From the NCBI GenBank assembly GCA_020632755.1, contig JACKEY010000004.1, forward strand, positions 903,501 through 967,500: a stretch of 64,000 nt of DNA, read 5' to 3'. Within the stretch, counting starts at the first letter, position 1. Every line of letters starts with the position of its first letter. Below the pieces are notes generated by a model. That model saw only the letters and a program-made list of their open reading frames with translations. It made no database searches and was not told where the DNA came from. Position numbers and translations under genes: made by a program. Positions 26,692 through 34,574 of this stretch are shown piece by piece. The DNA is from Alphaproteobacteria bacterium (lineage in GTDB: Bacteria; Myxococcota_A; UBA796; UBA2385).

Positions 26692-27083
26692 TGCACGCCG
26701 AAGCGGTCGGCCAGGCTGCCGAAGTAGGCGCCCCAGAACTGCTCGGCGAGGGGATGGAAGACCTGGCCGCCCTCGGCCAGGGCCGCGAAGATGGCGTCGG
26801 CGGTCGCCCGGTCGGTCGGGTGCAGCGAGATGGTGAAGGCGTTGCCGGCCACCCGCGCCGGCCCCATGCCGGGCATGGTGTCCGACGCCATGATCTGGGC
26901 GCCCGACGGCAGGGTCAGCGTGACGTGCATGACCCGCTGCTTCGTCTCGTCCGACATCGGCATGTCGCCGGGGATGTCGCTGAACCGGTTGATCGGACCG
27001 AGCTCGGCGCCCAGGGCGTCGGCGTAGAAGCGCATCGCCTCTTCGGTCTGGCCGTCGAAGTTCAGGTAGGGGTTCACGTTCAT
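26661..27083 (-). CDS. PhnB-like VOC (glyoxalase-fold) protein
   Basis: 140 residues from ATG 27083; the 11 extra upstream codons lack family similarity. A candidate -10 TAGCGT lies at 27120-27115 and AAGGTG precedes the start. Motifs include MNVNPYLNFDGQTEEAMRFY, GDMPMSDETKQRVMHVTLTL, ASDTMPG and GQVFHPLAEQFWGAYFGSLADRFGVQWMIN. This is the PhnB / 3-demethylubiquinone-methyltransferase-like subfamily of vicinal-oxygen-chelate proteins, mostly of unknown activity. Its last 31 bases overlap the start of the kinase gene, which is probably co-transcribed. No functional link to the kinase is evident. The family call is firm, the substrate unknown. Confidence 0.88.
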   Translation of the reverse strand: MNVNPYLNFDGQTEEAMRFYADALGAELGPINRFSDIPGDMPMSDETKQRVMHVTLTLPSGAQIMASDTMPGMGPARVAGNAFTISLHPTDRATADAIFAALAEGGQVFHPLAEQFWGAYFGSLADRFGVQWMINCEAGA

Positions 27084-27274
27084 GGGGGACACCTTCGGGG
27101 TGGGAGGGAAGGGCACGCTATCGCCGCGCCCCGCGCGCCGGGCGAGGGCGAGGGGGCCTCTTCCGTGGAAATTCCGCGGCCGGATGAAACGACGGCGAGC
27201 GGCGGGGCTTGAGAGGAGCTGCGGCCCGAGAGGCGACCGCTGCCTCGTCCGACCTTCCTCCCTCGGAGCTCCCC

Positions 27275-28075
27275 ATGACCACCGCGCTCATCGCCCTCCT
27301 CGCCCTCTCCCAGACCGCCGACGCCGGCCGCGGGGGCCGCGGCGGCGGCGCTCCCGACCTGGCCGTCACCGTCAGCGCGCCGGCGCTGGTCGACGTCTAC
27401 GACGCCGCCACGCTCTCGGTCCGCGTCGAGAACCACGGCTCCGCCAACGCGGACGGCGTCTCCCTCGTCATCGCGCTGCCCGAGACCGCGACCAGCCCGA
27501 CCGTGCACGTGCTCGGCGACCTGTCGGCCGTCGACGGCCGCTGTGTCCAGGTCGGCACGGCGCTCGAGTGCAGCCTGGGGCGGATCCGCGCCGGGCGCAG
27601 CGAGACCGTGACCTTCGCCTACGCGGCCCCCTGGGCCGGCGTGGCCCTGGACATCGACGCCGAGGCCACCGCTCCCGGTGAAGCGAACGCCGCCGACAAC
27701 ATCGACGGGGTCACCCTCGACGTGGTCTACGTCGACAGCCCCATCGACGCACCCGCCGGCGTGACCAACCGCCACTGCACGGGCACCGGCCTGCAGGCCT
27801 TCTACGAGTGCACCTTGTATCCGAGCAGCATCTCGACCCACGACATCCTGCTGAACGCCGACGGCAGCATGGGCTTCCCGCCGGGCATCAGCGGCTACAC
27901 GGGCAGCTGGTGGCAGGACACCGACGACCACCTGCACTTCGAGTACGAGGCCCTGGGCATGACCCGGCTCGTCTTCGACGGCAACGGTGTGGGCGGGGAC
28001 TGCTTCGAGGGGCTCAGCGAGTTCCCCGGTACCGGCTACAACGCGGGGTACGAGGTCTGCTTCCGCGAGCTCTGA
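27275..28075 (+). CDS. Secreted DUF11-type adhesion-like protein
   Basis: 266 residues from ATG 27275. The signal peptide MTTALIALLALSQTADA is cut before GRGG. A DUF11/CARDB-type immunoglobulin-like domain follows (about residues 28-145): LAVTVSAPALVDVYDAATLSVRV (parts), ENHGSANADGVSLVIALP, GTALECSLGRIRAGRSETVTFAY, NAADN. The C-terminal 110 residues have four cysteines (HCTG, ECTL, DCFE, VCFR), likely two disulfides, in an unassigned fold. No lipobox is present, so the protein is secreted or periplasmic. The SD is not strong (CGGAG 7 bases upstream). A very strong hairpin 16 bases after the stop ends transcription. Function unknown; the Ig-like domain suggests adhesion or scaffold use. Confidence 0.82.
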   Translation: MTTALIALLALSQTADAGRGGRGGGAPDLAVTVSAPALVDVYDAATLSVRVENHGSANADGVSLVIALPETATSPTVHVLGDLSAVDGRCVQVGTALECSLGRIRAGRSETVTFAYAAPWAGVALDIDAEATAPGEANAADNIDGVTLDVVYVDSPIDAPAGVTNRHCTGTGLQAFYECTLYPSSISTHDILLNADGSMGFPPGISGYTGSWWQDTDDHLHFEYEALGMTRLVFDGNGVGGDCFEGLSEFPGTGYNAGYEVCFREL

Positions 28076-28090
28076 GCCCACTCACCGAGC

Positions 28091-28135
28091 CGGCGGGTTC
28101 GACGCCCTCCAGCGCTGGAGGCGTCGAACCCGCCG
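28091..28135 (+). terminator. Very long hairpin terminator
   Basis: CGGCGGGTTCGACGC / GCGTCGAACCCGCCG (15 bp) extended by CTCCAGC / GCTGGAG (7 bp) with a single bulged C: 22 paired bases and practically no loop. It begins 16 bases after the stop at 28075. Confidence 0.85.
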
Positions 28136-28228
28136 TTCCCGATCCGGTCGCCAGGGCGCGGCAACTCGTGCCGATGCGCGGCGGGGGCGGGCCCCGGCGG
28201 ATAGGACGCCCTCCCGCCCGGAGTTGCC

Positions 28229-28966
28229 GTGGGACTGCTGCAGACGACCCCCGAGTGGAAGGAAGCGCTCGCCGCCTGGCAGGGCATCCCCGATCGCCCG
28301 CCGGCCGCCTACCGCAAGCGGTCCAAGGGCTTCCAGGTGCTGCAGAACGACTTCATGGAGAAGTGGTTCGGCACCTCGCACTGGGCGACCCCGGGGCTGT
28401 GGTTCATCCCGGTGATCTCGGTCTGCCTGTGGGACGGTCTGCACCGGCCGGAAGTGACTGCGCTGCACGCGGTGGGCGGCTTCGTGGCCGGACTGCTGAC
28501 CTGGACCTTCACCGAGTACTGGCTGCACCGCTGGCTGTTCCACCTGCCGCCGGCCCGGAACCTGTTCCTCCGCGAGATCCAGTACGTGATGCACGGCTAC
28601 CACCACGACTTCCCGGACGACCCCGGGCGGCTGGTGGCGCCGCCGGCCCTGTCCTGGCCCCTCGCGCTCGTCGTCGGCACGCTGCACTGGCTGCTCTTCG
28701 GGCCCTACTGGACGGTCGTCTTCGCGGGCACCGTCACGGGCTACCTGGCCTACGACTGGATGCACTACTACACGCACCACGCCGTGCCGAAGAGCAGCAT
28801 CGGCAAGTTCATGCGGCGCTTCCACTACGAGCACCACTTCGGGCACGCCCACAGCCAGTTCGGGCTGAGCAGCCCCCTGTGGGACGTCGTCTTCCGGTCC
28901 TTCTCGACGACCAAGGCGCTCAAGCGCGACAAGAAGCCCGGCCGCAGCGGGGGATCCGCGGGCTGA
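28229..28966 (+). CDS. Fatty-acid hydroxylase superfamily membrane di-iron enzyme
   Basis: 245 residues from GTG 28229 (GGAG 6 bases upstream, -10 candidate TAGGAC at 28202). Four hydrophobic helices are arranged around the conserved His clusters HRWLFH, HGYHHDFP, HYYTHH and HYEHHFGHAH. These are the eight-or-more-His di-iron ligands of the sterol desaturase / Scs7p-type fatty-acid 2-hydroxylases. No N-terminal cytochrome b5 domain is present. It probably hydroxylates a fatty acyl chain, possibly of sphingolipids or ornithine lipids, in the inner membrane. It is followed after 25 bases by a CPBP protease with its own leaderless-type promoter. Enzyme class is confident; the substrate is inferred. 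Confidence 0.9.
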   Translation: MGLLQTTPEWKEALAAWQGIPDRPPAAYRKRSKGFQVLQNDFMEKWFGTSHWATPGLWFIPVISVCLWDGLHRPEVTALHAVGGFVAGLLTWTFTEYWLHRWLFHLPPARNLFLREIQYVMHGYHHDFPDDPGRLVAPPALSWPLALVVGTLHWLLFGPYWTVVFAGTVTGYLAYDWMHYYTHHAVPKSSIGKFMRRFHYEHHFGHAHSQFGLSSPLWDVVFRSFSTTKALKRDKKPGRSGGSAG

Positions 28967-28979
28967 GCCCGCCGGGTGG

Positions 28980-28985
28980 TAGCGT
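28980..28985 (+). promoter_or_regulatory. -10 box TAGCGT, six bases before ATG 28992
   Basis: TAGCGT ends six bases before the start codon with no Shine-Dalgarno between, predicting a leaderless mRNA. Confidence 0.45.
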
Positions 28986-28991
28986 CCGCCG

Positions 28992-29726
28992 ATGCCACCA
29001 GAGCCGCCGCCCGCCGAGCCGAGCCCCCGCCGCGCGATGATCCAGGTCCTGGTCGTGCTGGCGGCCTTCGCCGCCGTGATGCTGTCGGGTCGGCTGGGCG
29101 TGCGGATCGCGGTGCCCTTCCACCTGCAGGGGGTCGAGGTCGCGCTGGCCGTCGTCGGCGGACTGTGGGCCGGGCACCGCGGCGGCGCGGTCCTCGCCGC
29201 GCTCGGGCTGAGACGCTTCGAGCGGCGTGGCGTGCTGCTGGCCCTGCTGGGCACGCTGCCGATGGCGCTCGCGTGGTCCCTGCCGGACCCGGCCGCCCTG
29301 GCGACGGCCGACGTGCTTGTCGGGGCACTGCTGGCGCCGGTCGGCGAAGAGCTGCTGTTCCGCGGCTACGCGGTGGGCCGCCTGCTCGACGGCGGCGTGC
29401 CCCGCGCGCGGGCCTTCGTCCTGCCGGGCGCCCTGTTCGGCCTGCTGCACATGCCCGGCGCCTGGGACCAGGGTCCCTCCGCTGCGCTCATGACGGGGCT
29501 CGTCACGGCGGCGGGCGGCGTCTGGTACGGCTGGCTGTTCGTGCGCTGGCGGCGCTGCCTGTGGGTGCCCCTCGCGGCACACGTGGCCATGAACTGCTGG
29601 TGGATCCTGGGCTCGGTCGGCCCGGTGGCCAGCTCGGGGGGGCTGCTGCCGAACCTGGGTCGAGGGCTCGCCATCGCCCTCATCACGGTGCTGACGGTGC
29701 GCTGGACGACGAAGGAGATCCGATGA
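28992..29726 (+). CDS. CPBP-family intramembrane glutamic endopeptidase
   Basis: 244 residues with about seven hydrophobic helices. It carries the three CPBP/Abi (Rce1-like) motifs: EELLFRGY (EExxxR, about residues 119-126), FGLLHM (FxxxH) and HVAMNCWW (HxxxN). Such enzymes cleave CAAX-type or other membrane-proximal peptides; in bacteria they are often linked to bacteriocin maturation or immunity, but no bacteriocin gene is seen here. The Pro-rich N-terminus (MPPEPPPAEPSPRR) is cytoplasmic. Its stop overlaps the next start (ATGA), coupling it to a small lipoprotein that might be a substrate or partner. The family call is secure. Confidence 0.92.
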   Translation: MPPEPPPAEPSPRRAMIQVLVVLAAFAAVMLSGRLGVRIAVPFHLQGVEVALAVVGGLWAGHRGGAVLAALGLRRFERRGVLLALLGTLPMALAWSLPDPAALATADVLVGALLAPVGEELLFRGYAVGRLLDGGVPRARAFVLPGALFGLLHMPGAWDQGPSAALMTGLVTAAGGVWYGWLFVRWRRCLWVPLAAHVAMNCWWILGSVGPVASSGGLLPNLGRGLAIALITVLTVRWTTKEIR

Positions 29727-30187
29727 CCCGCCCCTCCCCCTGGCTCCGTGTCGCCTCGCTCGGCGCGCTGGCCCTGGCCGGCTGCCACTCCTATGAAGGC
29801 GACTTCGGCGCCTGCGACGTCGGCGCCGTCCGGCGCATGGACCGGGCCGAGATCGAGGTCTACAGCACCCACTGGGGCGGGGTCGTCGATCAGTGGTCCT
29901 GGGACCGGGACTACTCGGGCTTCCCCGTCGGCGACGACGTGCTGGTCTGTGTCTCGGGCATGGCCGATGAAGAGAGCTGCATGGCCGACACGGTCGACGA
30001 CAGCCTGCACGGCATCAGCGACCGCATCGCCGAAGAGATCCCCGATGCCTCGGACTGGTACGCGCGGGCGACCGACGAGTATCGCTGGGTCTCCGAGCGC
30101 GACTGCGGTCCGATGTGGCTCGATGAGATGTGCTGCTGGACCTACCGCTACGAGAAGCAGACCGACACGGTCCACGACTCTCGGTAG
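29723..30187 (+). CDS. Small Cys-containing lipoprotein coupled to the CPBP protease
   Basis: 154 residues. The ATG at 29723 overlaps the CPBP stop (ATGA). Signal MTRPSPWLRVASLGALALAGC gives a lipidated C21. The mature protein is rich in Asp, Tyr and Trp, with six further Cys (FGACD, LVCVS, ESCMA, RDCGP and MCCWTY) and a helix GISDRIAEEIPDASDWYARA. No family recognised. The Cys pattern resembles the domain preceding the ferritin-like module at 38638-39984 in density of Cys/Tyr/Asp, but I could not align them convincingly. It ends before a clear terminator shared with the convergent Cys-rich lipoprotein gene. Confidence 0.75.
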   Translation: MTRPSPWLRVASLGALALAGCHSYEGDFGACDVGAVRRMDRAEIEVYSTHWGGVVDQWSWDRDYSGFPVGDDVLVCVSGMADEESCMADTVDDSLHGISDRIAEEIPDASDWYARATDEYRWVSERDCGPMWLDEMCCWTYRYEKQTDTVHDSR

Positions 30188-30196
30188 GCCGCTACC

Positions 30197-30217
30197 GCCC
30201 GGCCGCTACGGCCGGGC
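30197..30217. terminator. Hairpin terminator between convergent lipoprotein genes
   Basis: Perfect 9-bp stem GCCCGGCCG / CGGCCGGGC with a CTA loop. It starts 10 bases after the plus-strand stop at 30187 and ends 2 bases before the minus-strand stop at 30220. Confidence 0.75.
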
Positions 30218-30219
30218 CG

Positions 30220-31233
30220 CTACAGCCAGCCGTCCGGGACCGACCACTCGGTGCGCTGGGCCGCGGTGAGCTCCGGCACCTGGATGGTCGTCGCACACGC
30301 GCCGCCGCCGGTGTCCGTCGTCATGTACAGCGGGCCCGTGCCCATCCACCAGGGGAACCTGAAGAGATCCCCCGTGCCTTCGCCGGAGATCACCGTCGGC
30401 TCCGCCGCGCCGGGCCGTCCCTTGCGGGCGACGACCAGGTCGGCCCACTGGCTGAGGGTGACGTCGATCCAGATGTCGGCGAAGCCATGGGGGTTGTCGG
30501 TGACGGCGTCGTCGTCGACGATCAGGCTGACCTTGTCGAGCAGGACGGCGTCGACCGCGCACTCCGGAACACAGGAACCCGCGACGCACTGCTCGCCCGA
30601 GCCGCACTCGTCGCTCGTTGCGCACTGGATGCAGAACCCGTCTTCGCAGCGGCCGTCGGTGCATGCCTCCGGGTCGGTGCAGTAGGAACCCGATGGCTTG
30701 GCCGGGAGGCAGATCGTGGCGCTGCAGTACTCTCCGGTCGCGCAGTCCGTGTGCGCCTCACACTCGCCGGCGCAGACGCGCCGGGTCTCGTCGCAGTCTC
30801 CCGTCCGGCACTGCAGGTCGGTCGCGCAGTCCTCGGCGACCGCCTGCGCGATGCACTCGCGCTGGTCGACGTGGTCCGGGTTCGGGACGCAGCGGTACAG
30901 CTCCGCGTCCGAACGTCCCGCCGTGCTCGCGGCCGCCGCACAGCCCGCGTCGTCCACGCACTCCGCGCAGAGATCGGTCGTGGTGACCAGTCCGGCGCAC
31001 TCGGCCCAGGCGGAGTCCCCCACGAGACTGCCGGCCACACTCCGGGTGGTGCAGGTGTTGCCGCTGGAGTGTTCCTCGCAGTAGCGGGTCGAGTCGCAGT
31101 CGTCGTCGGTCTCGCAGGCGTCCCTGCGCTCGGTCGAGACGATGACGCAGCCGGCGAGCAGGGCCGCCAGCCCGATCAGGCTGGCGCGGGTGAGGGGGGA
31201 GGAAGGCCCGGGGCCTCGCAGCAGGGCGGTCAC
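30220..31233 (-). CDS. Cys-rich lipoprotein with EGF/Dickkopf-like repeats
   Basis: 337 residues from GTG 31233, which overlaps the preceding stop (GTGA). Lipobox ALLAGC at residue 29. From about residue 38 to 225 the chain carries about thirty cysteines in short repeats such as CETDDDCDSTRYC, CEAHTDCATGEYC, CATSDECGSGEQC and CTDPEACTDGRCEDGFC. These are Dickkopf/EGF-like disulfide repeats typical of secreted myxobacterial proteins. The C-terminal 110 residues (VDAVLLDKVSLIVDDDAVTDNP onward) are a Cys-poor beta domain. It is the downstream gene of a two-gene lipoprotein operon. Ligand and role unknown; surface exposure is likely. Confidence 0.85.
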   Translation of the reverse strand: MTALLRGPGPSSPLTRASLIGLAALLAGCVIVSTERRDACETDDDCDSTRYCEEHSSGNTCTTRSVAGSLVGDSAWAECAGLVTTTDLCAECVDDAGCAAAASTAGRSDAELYRCVPNPDHVDQRECIAQAVAEDCATDLQCRTGDCDETRRVCAGECEAHTDCATGEYCSATICLPAKPSGSYCTDPEACTDGRCEDGFCIQCATSDECGSGEQCVAGSCVPECAVDAVLLDKVSLIVDDDAVTDNPHGFADIWIDVTLSQWADLVVARKGRPGAAEPTVISGEGTGDLFRFPWWMGTGPLYMTTDTGGGACATTIQVPELTAAQRTEWSVPDGWL

Positions 31234-33347
31234 TGGGTCACCTCACACTCGGGGATGGCGGTCATGCCGAGCAGGACGACGAAGTAGTCGCTCGCTCCGT
31301 CCTCCTCCTGCTCGAAGGCGATGTCGAGGGACGTGGCGTCGGCGGACAGGGTGTAGAAGGCCACGCCCGGAACCTCGAGGCCCAGGGGGGCGCTGTCGAG
31401 GGCCTGCGCCAGGATGGTGAAGTCGTCCAGCTGCTCGAAGGGGTTGCCGCCGTCGGGCCAGGTCTCCGGCTCGACGGGCATCCAGCCGAGCGGGACGATG
31501 GGCTCGGAGAGGTGGACCCACGACGCCCACTCTGCGTTCAGCCGGTAGACACCGACGACATGGCGCCAGGCGTCGCCGCGGTCGGTGGCCGGCACGGCGA
31601 AGTCGATCTGGATCGTCGGCCGATCGCTGGTCGGGCCGAAGGTCACCACGATGCCTCGGGTGTCCTCCCACGCGAAGGCCTCGCCGTGCCAGGCCTCGAT
31701 CGCGAAGTCGCCCACGCCCCCGGAGCTGTCGAACACCGACGCGCTGGTCCACACCGAGTCCGACCAGAGCTCGATCTCCTCGTCCCAGCCGTCGATGGCC
31801 ATGGTCGTGCCGTTCTCGTCCAGGACGACGTCCACGCCGGTGGGCGTCGCGAAGGCGAAGTCCGCACCGGTGCACACCAGCTCGGGCTCGGTGAAGGGCG
31901 CGTCGTCGCCGGCGGCTACGTCGAGCCGGGTGCCCGGGGTGGTCGACGGGGCCTCGAACACGACGTCGACCTCGACCGGGTCCAGCGCGGCACAGGCGTC
32001 GAAGGGATCGCCATCGACGGTGCCCAGCAGCACACCGAGCTGGGTCGGCGAGCGCTGGGCCTGGACCTCGACCCCGCCGTCGAGCGTGGCCGTCGCTTCG
32101 ACCCAGAACACGGGGCGATCCTGTGATGACTGCAGCGAGCCGTAGGGGAAGACGGCGGTGAGCACGAGCGCGTCGCCGTCCACCGCGGCGCGGGTCTCGG
32201 GGCGGATGCTGTCGTAGCCGTGCACCGGCGCGGCTTCGATGCGCAGCAGGCGCTCGGACAGCGCCACCGCCGGGTCGCGCGACGCGGTCACCCGGGCGCG
32301 GGCGCAGGCCAGGCCGCCGGCGGGCAGCTCGGGCGCCATCAGGGCCGCGCCGACGCTGCTCGCCGTGCCGGTGCAGACGTCCCCTTCGACCGTGCAGGAG
32401 CCGGTGGTCGTGTAGGTGTTCGCATCGTCGTCGTAGCCGTAGAGCGGCTGCACCGACCCCGACGGATAGGACGCGGCCAGCACTCCAGGGATCGGCAGCG
32501 AGTACGCGATCGCGTGGCCGGAGTCCAGGGCCACGGGCCCGCTGGCGTCGGTCACGGCCAGCTCGACCCGGGACACGACCGTCGGCGCGGTCCATCGGTC
32601 GTCGTCGACCTCGAGCAGCGTCGAGCTCGACGGCATGGCGTCCAGCATCCGGCCGGCCAGGTCCAGCGTGGACCCCTCGGCGGCCATCGACACGGCATCG
32701 TCCGTGCGGGCCACCAACGACAGGTCGCCCTCGGCCCGGAAGGCACCGGCGGGGATCAGCAGCGATCCCGCGCCCAGGGTGACCTCGTGGTCGTCGGTCG
32801 GGCCGAAGCTCTCCGCGGCCTGGGCGGGGCGCAGCGTGACGCTCGTGCCGCGGGCCGCCTGGCTGTAGCTCAGCCAGATCGTGCGGGGCATGAACCCGGG
32901 GGCTTCCAGCTCGACGAGCGCTGGCGCGGTTGCCGGCAGGCCCGAGAGCGCGACGACGGTCTGGCCGTCCCCGGCGCCGCCGGCGCCGTCGTGCTCGACG
33001 CCGTCCAGGCGGACCACCAGGTCGTCGATCCCCGTGGCGGCCGAGGAGCGAACCACCAGGAAGGTGGCGTAGGTCGCGCTGTCGTCGGTCGGGTCGATGT
33101 CGAAACCCTCGGTCGGCCCGACCGCCACCGGCGAGTCCGTGCCGCCGTCGGTGTCGGTGTCCGCATCGGTGTCCGCATCGGTGTCCGTGTCGGTGTCCGC
33201 GTCGGCGTCGGCGTCGGTGTCCGTGTCTGTCGCGTCCGTGTCGGTGTCGGCGTCCGTGTCCGTGTCGGTGTCCGTCGCGTCCGTCGCGTCGGTGCCCGGA
33301 TCCTTGTCCCCGCAGGCGAGCAGGAGCAGGGGTAGCAGCAGCGTCAT
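31230..33347 (-). CDS. Large lipoprotein with Asp/Thr linker
   Basis: 705 residues from ATG 33347 (GAGG upstream); the open frame continues upstream without signal character. Signal MTLLLPLLLLAC, mature C-GDKDPGTDATDATD, then a DTD/DAD linker of about 60 residues. The body contains repeated beta-rich stretches. It opens with a carboxypeptidase-regulatory-like module (TAPALVELEAPGFMPRTIWL), passes through LIPAGAFRAEGDLSLVARTD, a motif of ZU5-like/inverse-autotransporter type domains, and ends in IDFAVPATDRGDAWRHVVGVYRLN-type strands. A function cannot be assigned. It is translationally coupled to the downstream Cys-rich lipoprotein (GTGA), so the two may form one surface complex. Confidence 0.82.
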   Translation of the reverse strand: MTLLLPLLLLACGDKDPGTDATDATDTDTDTDADTDTDATDTDTDADADADTDTDTDADTDADTDTDGGTDSPVAVGPTEGFDIDPTDDSATYATFLVVRSSAATGIDDLVVRLDGVEHDGAGGAGDGQTVVALSGLPATAPALVELEAPGFMPRTIWLSYSQAARGTSVTLRPAQAAESFGPTDDHEVTLGAGSLLIPAGAFRAEGDLSLVARTDDAVSMAAEGSTLDLAGRMLDAMPSSSTLLEVDDDRWTAPTVVSRVELAVTDASGPVALDSGHAIAYSLPIPGVLAASYPSGSVQPLYGYDDDANTYTTTGSCTVEGDVCTGTASSVGAALMAPELPAGGLACARARVTASRDPAVALSERLLRIEAAPVHGYDSIRPETRAAVDGDALVLTAVFPYGSLQSSQDRPVFWVEATATLDGGVEVQAQRSPTQLGVLLGTVDGDPFDACAALDPVEVDVVFEAPSTTPGTRLDVAAGDDAPFTEPELVCTGADFAFATPTGVDVVLDENGTTMAIDGWDEEIELWSDSVWTSASVFDSSGGVGDFAIEAWHGEAFAWEDTRGIVVTFGPTSDRPTIQIDFAVPATDRGDAWRHVVGVYRLNAEWASWVHLSEPIVPLGWMPVEPETWPDGGNPFEQLDDFTILAQALDSAPLGLEVPGVAFYTLSADATSLDIAFEQEEDGASDYFVVLLGMTAIPECEVTQ

Positions 33348-33539
33348 CGCGGTCCTCGGGGCGGTGGGGCGAAGAGGCGGGATCGTGTCCCACAAGTGGA
33401 CGGCTGGGGCCGAGCCGCGGCAGCCTCCGACGAGGGAGGGCTCAGTCATTCCTCGCTTCAGAGGCGGGACCTGGCAGGGGGAACAGTCGGGTGTCGGGTG
33501 AGGGGGGAGGGGTCCCCCGTCGCGCCTCCCACCGCGCGA

Positions 33540-33545
33540 TAGGTC
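33540..33545 (+). promoter_or_regulatory. -10 box TAGGTC, six bases before ATG 33552
   Basis: TAGGTC (or ATAGGT one base earlier) ends six bases before the start codon; the spacer CCTTCC region has no Shine-Dalgarno. This predicts a leaderless mRNA. Confidence 0.45.
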
Positions 33546-33551
33546 CCTTCC

Positions 33552-34529
33552 ATGCGCGCCATCGTCGTCCACACCCCAGGCGGGCCCGAGGCCCTCGAGC
33601 TCGAACACCGGCCCGTCCCGGAGCCTCCGCCCGGCTGGGTGCGCGTGCGGATCGAGGCCTTCGGCCTGAACCGCAGCGAGTGGTTCACCCGGCGTGGAGA
33701 GTCACCGACCGTGTCCTTCCCGCGGGTGCTCGGCATCGAGTGTGTCGGCGTGGTCGACCTGGACCCGGGCGGCGAGCTGCGGCCGGGCCAGCAGGTCGCC
33801 GCGCTGATGGGCGAGATGGGGCGCCAGTTCGACGGCGGCTACCAGGAGTACGCCGTGCTGCCGCGCCGCATCCTGCACCCCTTCCAGAGCGACCTGCCGT
33901 GGGAAGTGCTCGGCGCGCTGCCGGAGATGTTCCAGACCGCCCACGGCTCGCTGGTCCAGGGCCTGGAGTGCCAGCCCGGCGACACCCTGCTCATCCGCGG
34001 TGGCACCACCTCGGTCGGCATGATGGCGGCCCAGCTGGCCCTGCGCATGGGCCTTCGGGTCATCGCCACCACCCGCAGCGAGTGCAAGCTCGCCGACCTC
34101 GTCGCCATCGGCGTGCACGAGCCGATCATCGACGATGGTGCGCTCGCGGAGCGGGTCCGCGCCCTCACCGACGGCCGGGGGGTGGACCGCTGCCTGGAGC
34201 TGGTCGGCGGGGCGACGGTCCGGGACAGCCTGCAGTGCGTGCGGCCTCGCGGCATCCTGTGCTGGACCGGCTTCGTCAGCGGCGTCTGGGCCATCGACCG
34301 GTTCTCGCCGCTGCGTGACCTGCCGCACACCGTGCGCCTGTGCTTCTACGGCGGCGGCACCGAGGACCTCGACGACGCGGCCTTCGCCGCCTTCCTCGAC
34401 GACCTGGCCGCGGACCGCGTGAAGGTGGCCGTCGCGGGCATCTACGCGCTGGACGACATCCAGGAAGCCCACCGCCACATGGACGAGAACCGGGGGGCGG
34501 GCAAGCTCGTGGTGCGCAACCGGCACTGA
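33552..34529 (+). CDS. Zinc-free MDR (quinone-oxidoreductase-like) NAD(P)H oxidoreductase
   Basis: 325 residues. The medium-chain dehydrogenase/reductase fold is recognisable from MRAIVVHTPGGPEALELEHRPVPEP, EAFGLNRSEWFTRRG, FPRVLGIECVGVV, GDTLLIRGGTTSVGMMAAQLALRMGLRVIATTRS (in parts: LLIRGGTTSVGMMA, RVIATTRS) and the C-terminal HRHMDENRGAGKLVV. The catalytic and structural zinc cysteines are absent, as in the QOR/zeta-crystallin branch. The NADPH-binding site has GGTTSVG in place of the usual G-A-x-G-x-V-G. It would reduce quinones or enones in the cytoplasm. It stands alone between divergent and convergent lipoprotein genes, with a leaderless-type promoter. Confidence 0.9.
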   Translation: MRAIVVHTPGGPEALELEHRPVPEPPPGWVRVRIEAFGLNRSEWFTRRGESPTVSFPRVLGIECVGVVDLDPGGELRPGQQVAALMGEMGRQFDGGYQEYAVLPRRILHPFQSDLPWEVLGALPEMFQTAHGSLVQGLECQPGDTLLIRGGTTSVGMMAAQLALRMGLRVIATTRSECKLADLVAIGVHEPIIDDGALAERVRALTDGRGVDRCLELVGGATVRDSLQCVRPRGILCWTGFVSGVWAIDRFSPLRDLPHTVRLCFYGGGTEDLDDAAFAAFLDDLAADRVKVAVAGIYALDDIQEAHRHMDENRGAGKLVVRNRH

Positions 34530-34552
34530 CGAGCCGCTGGTCGGCGCAGGAG

Positions 34553-34568
34553 CGGGCGCTTCGGCCCG
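34553..34568. terminator. Weak hairpin between convergent genes
   Basis: CGGGC-gcttcg-GCCCG, a 5-bp stem between the MDR stop (34529) and the convergent lipoprotein stop (34575). Only weakly supported. Confidence 0.35.
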
Positions 34569-34574
34569 ACCGCC

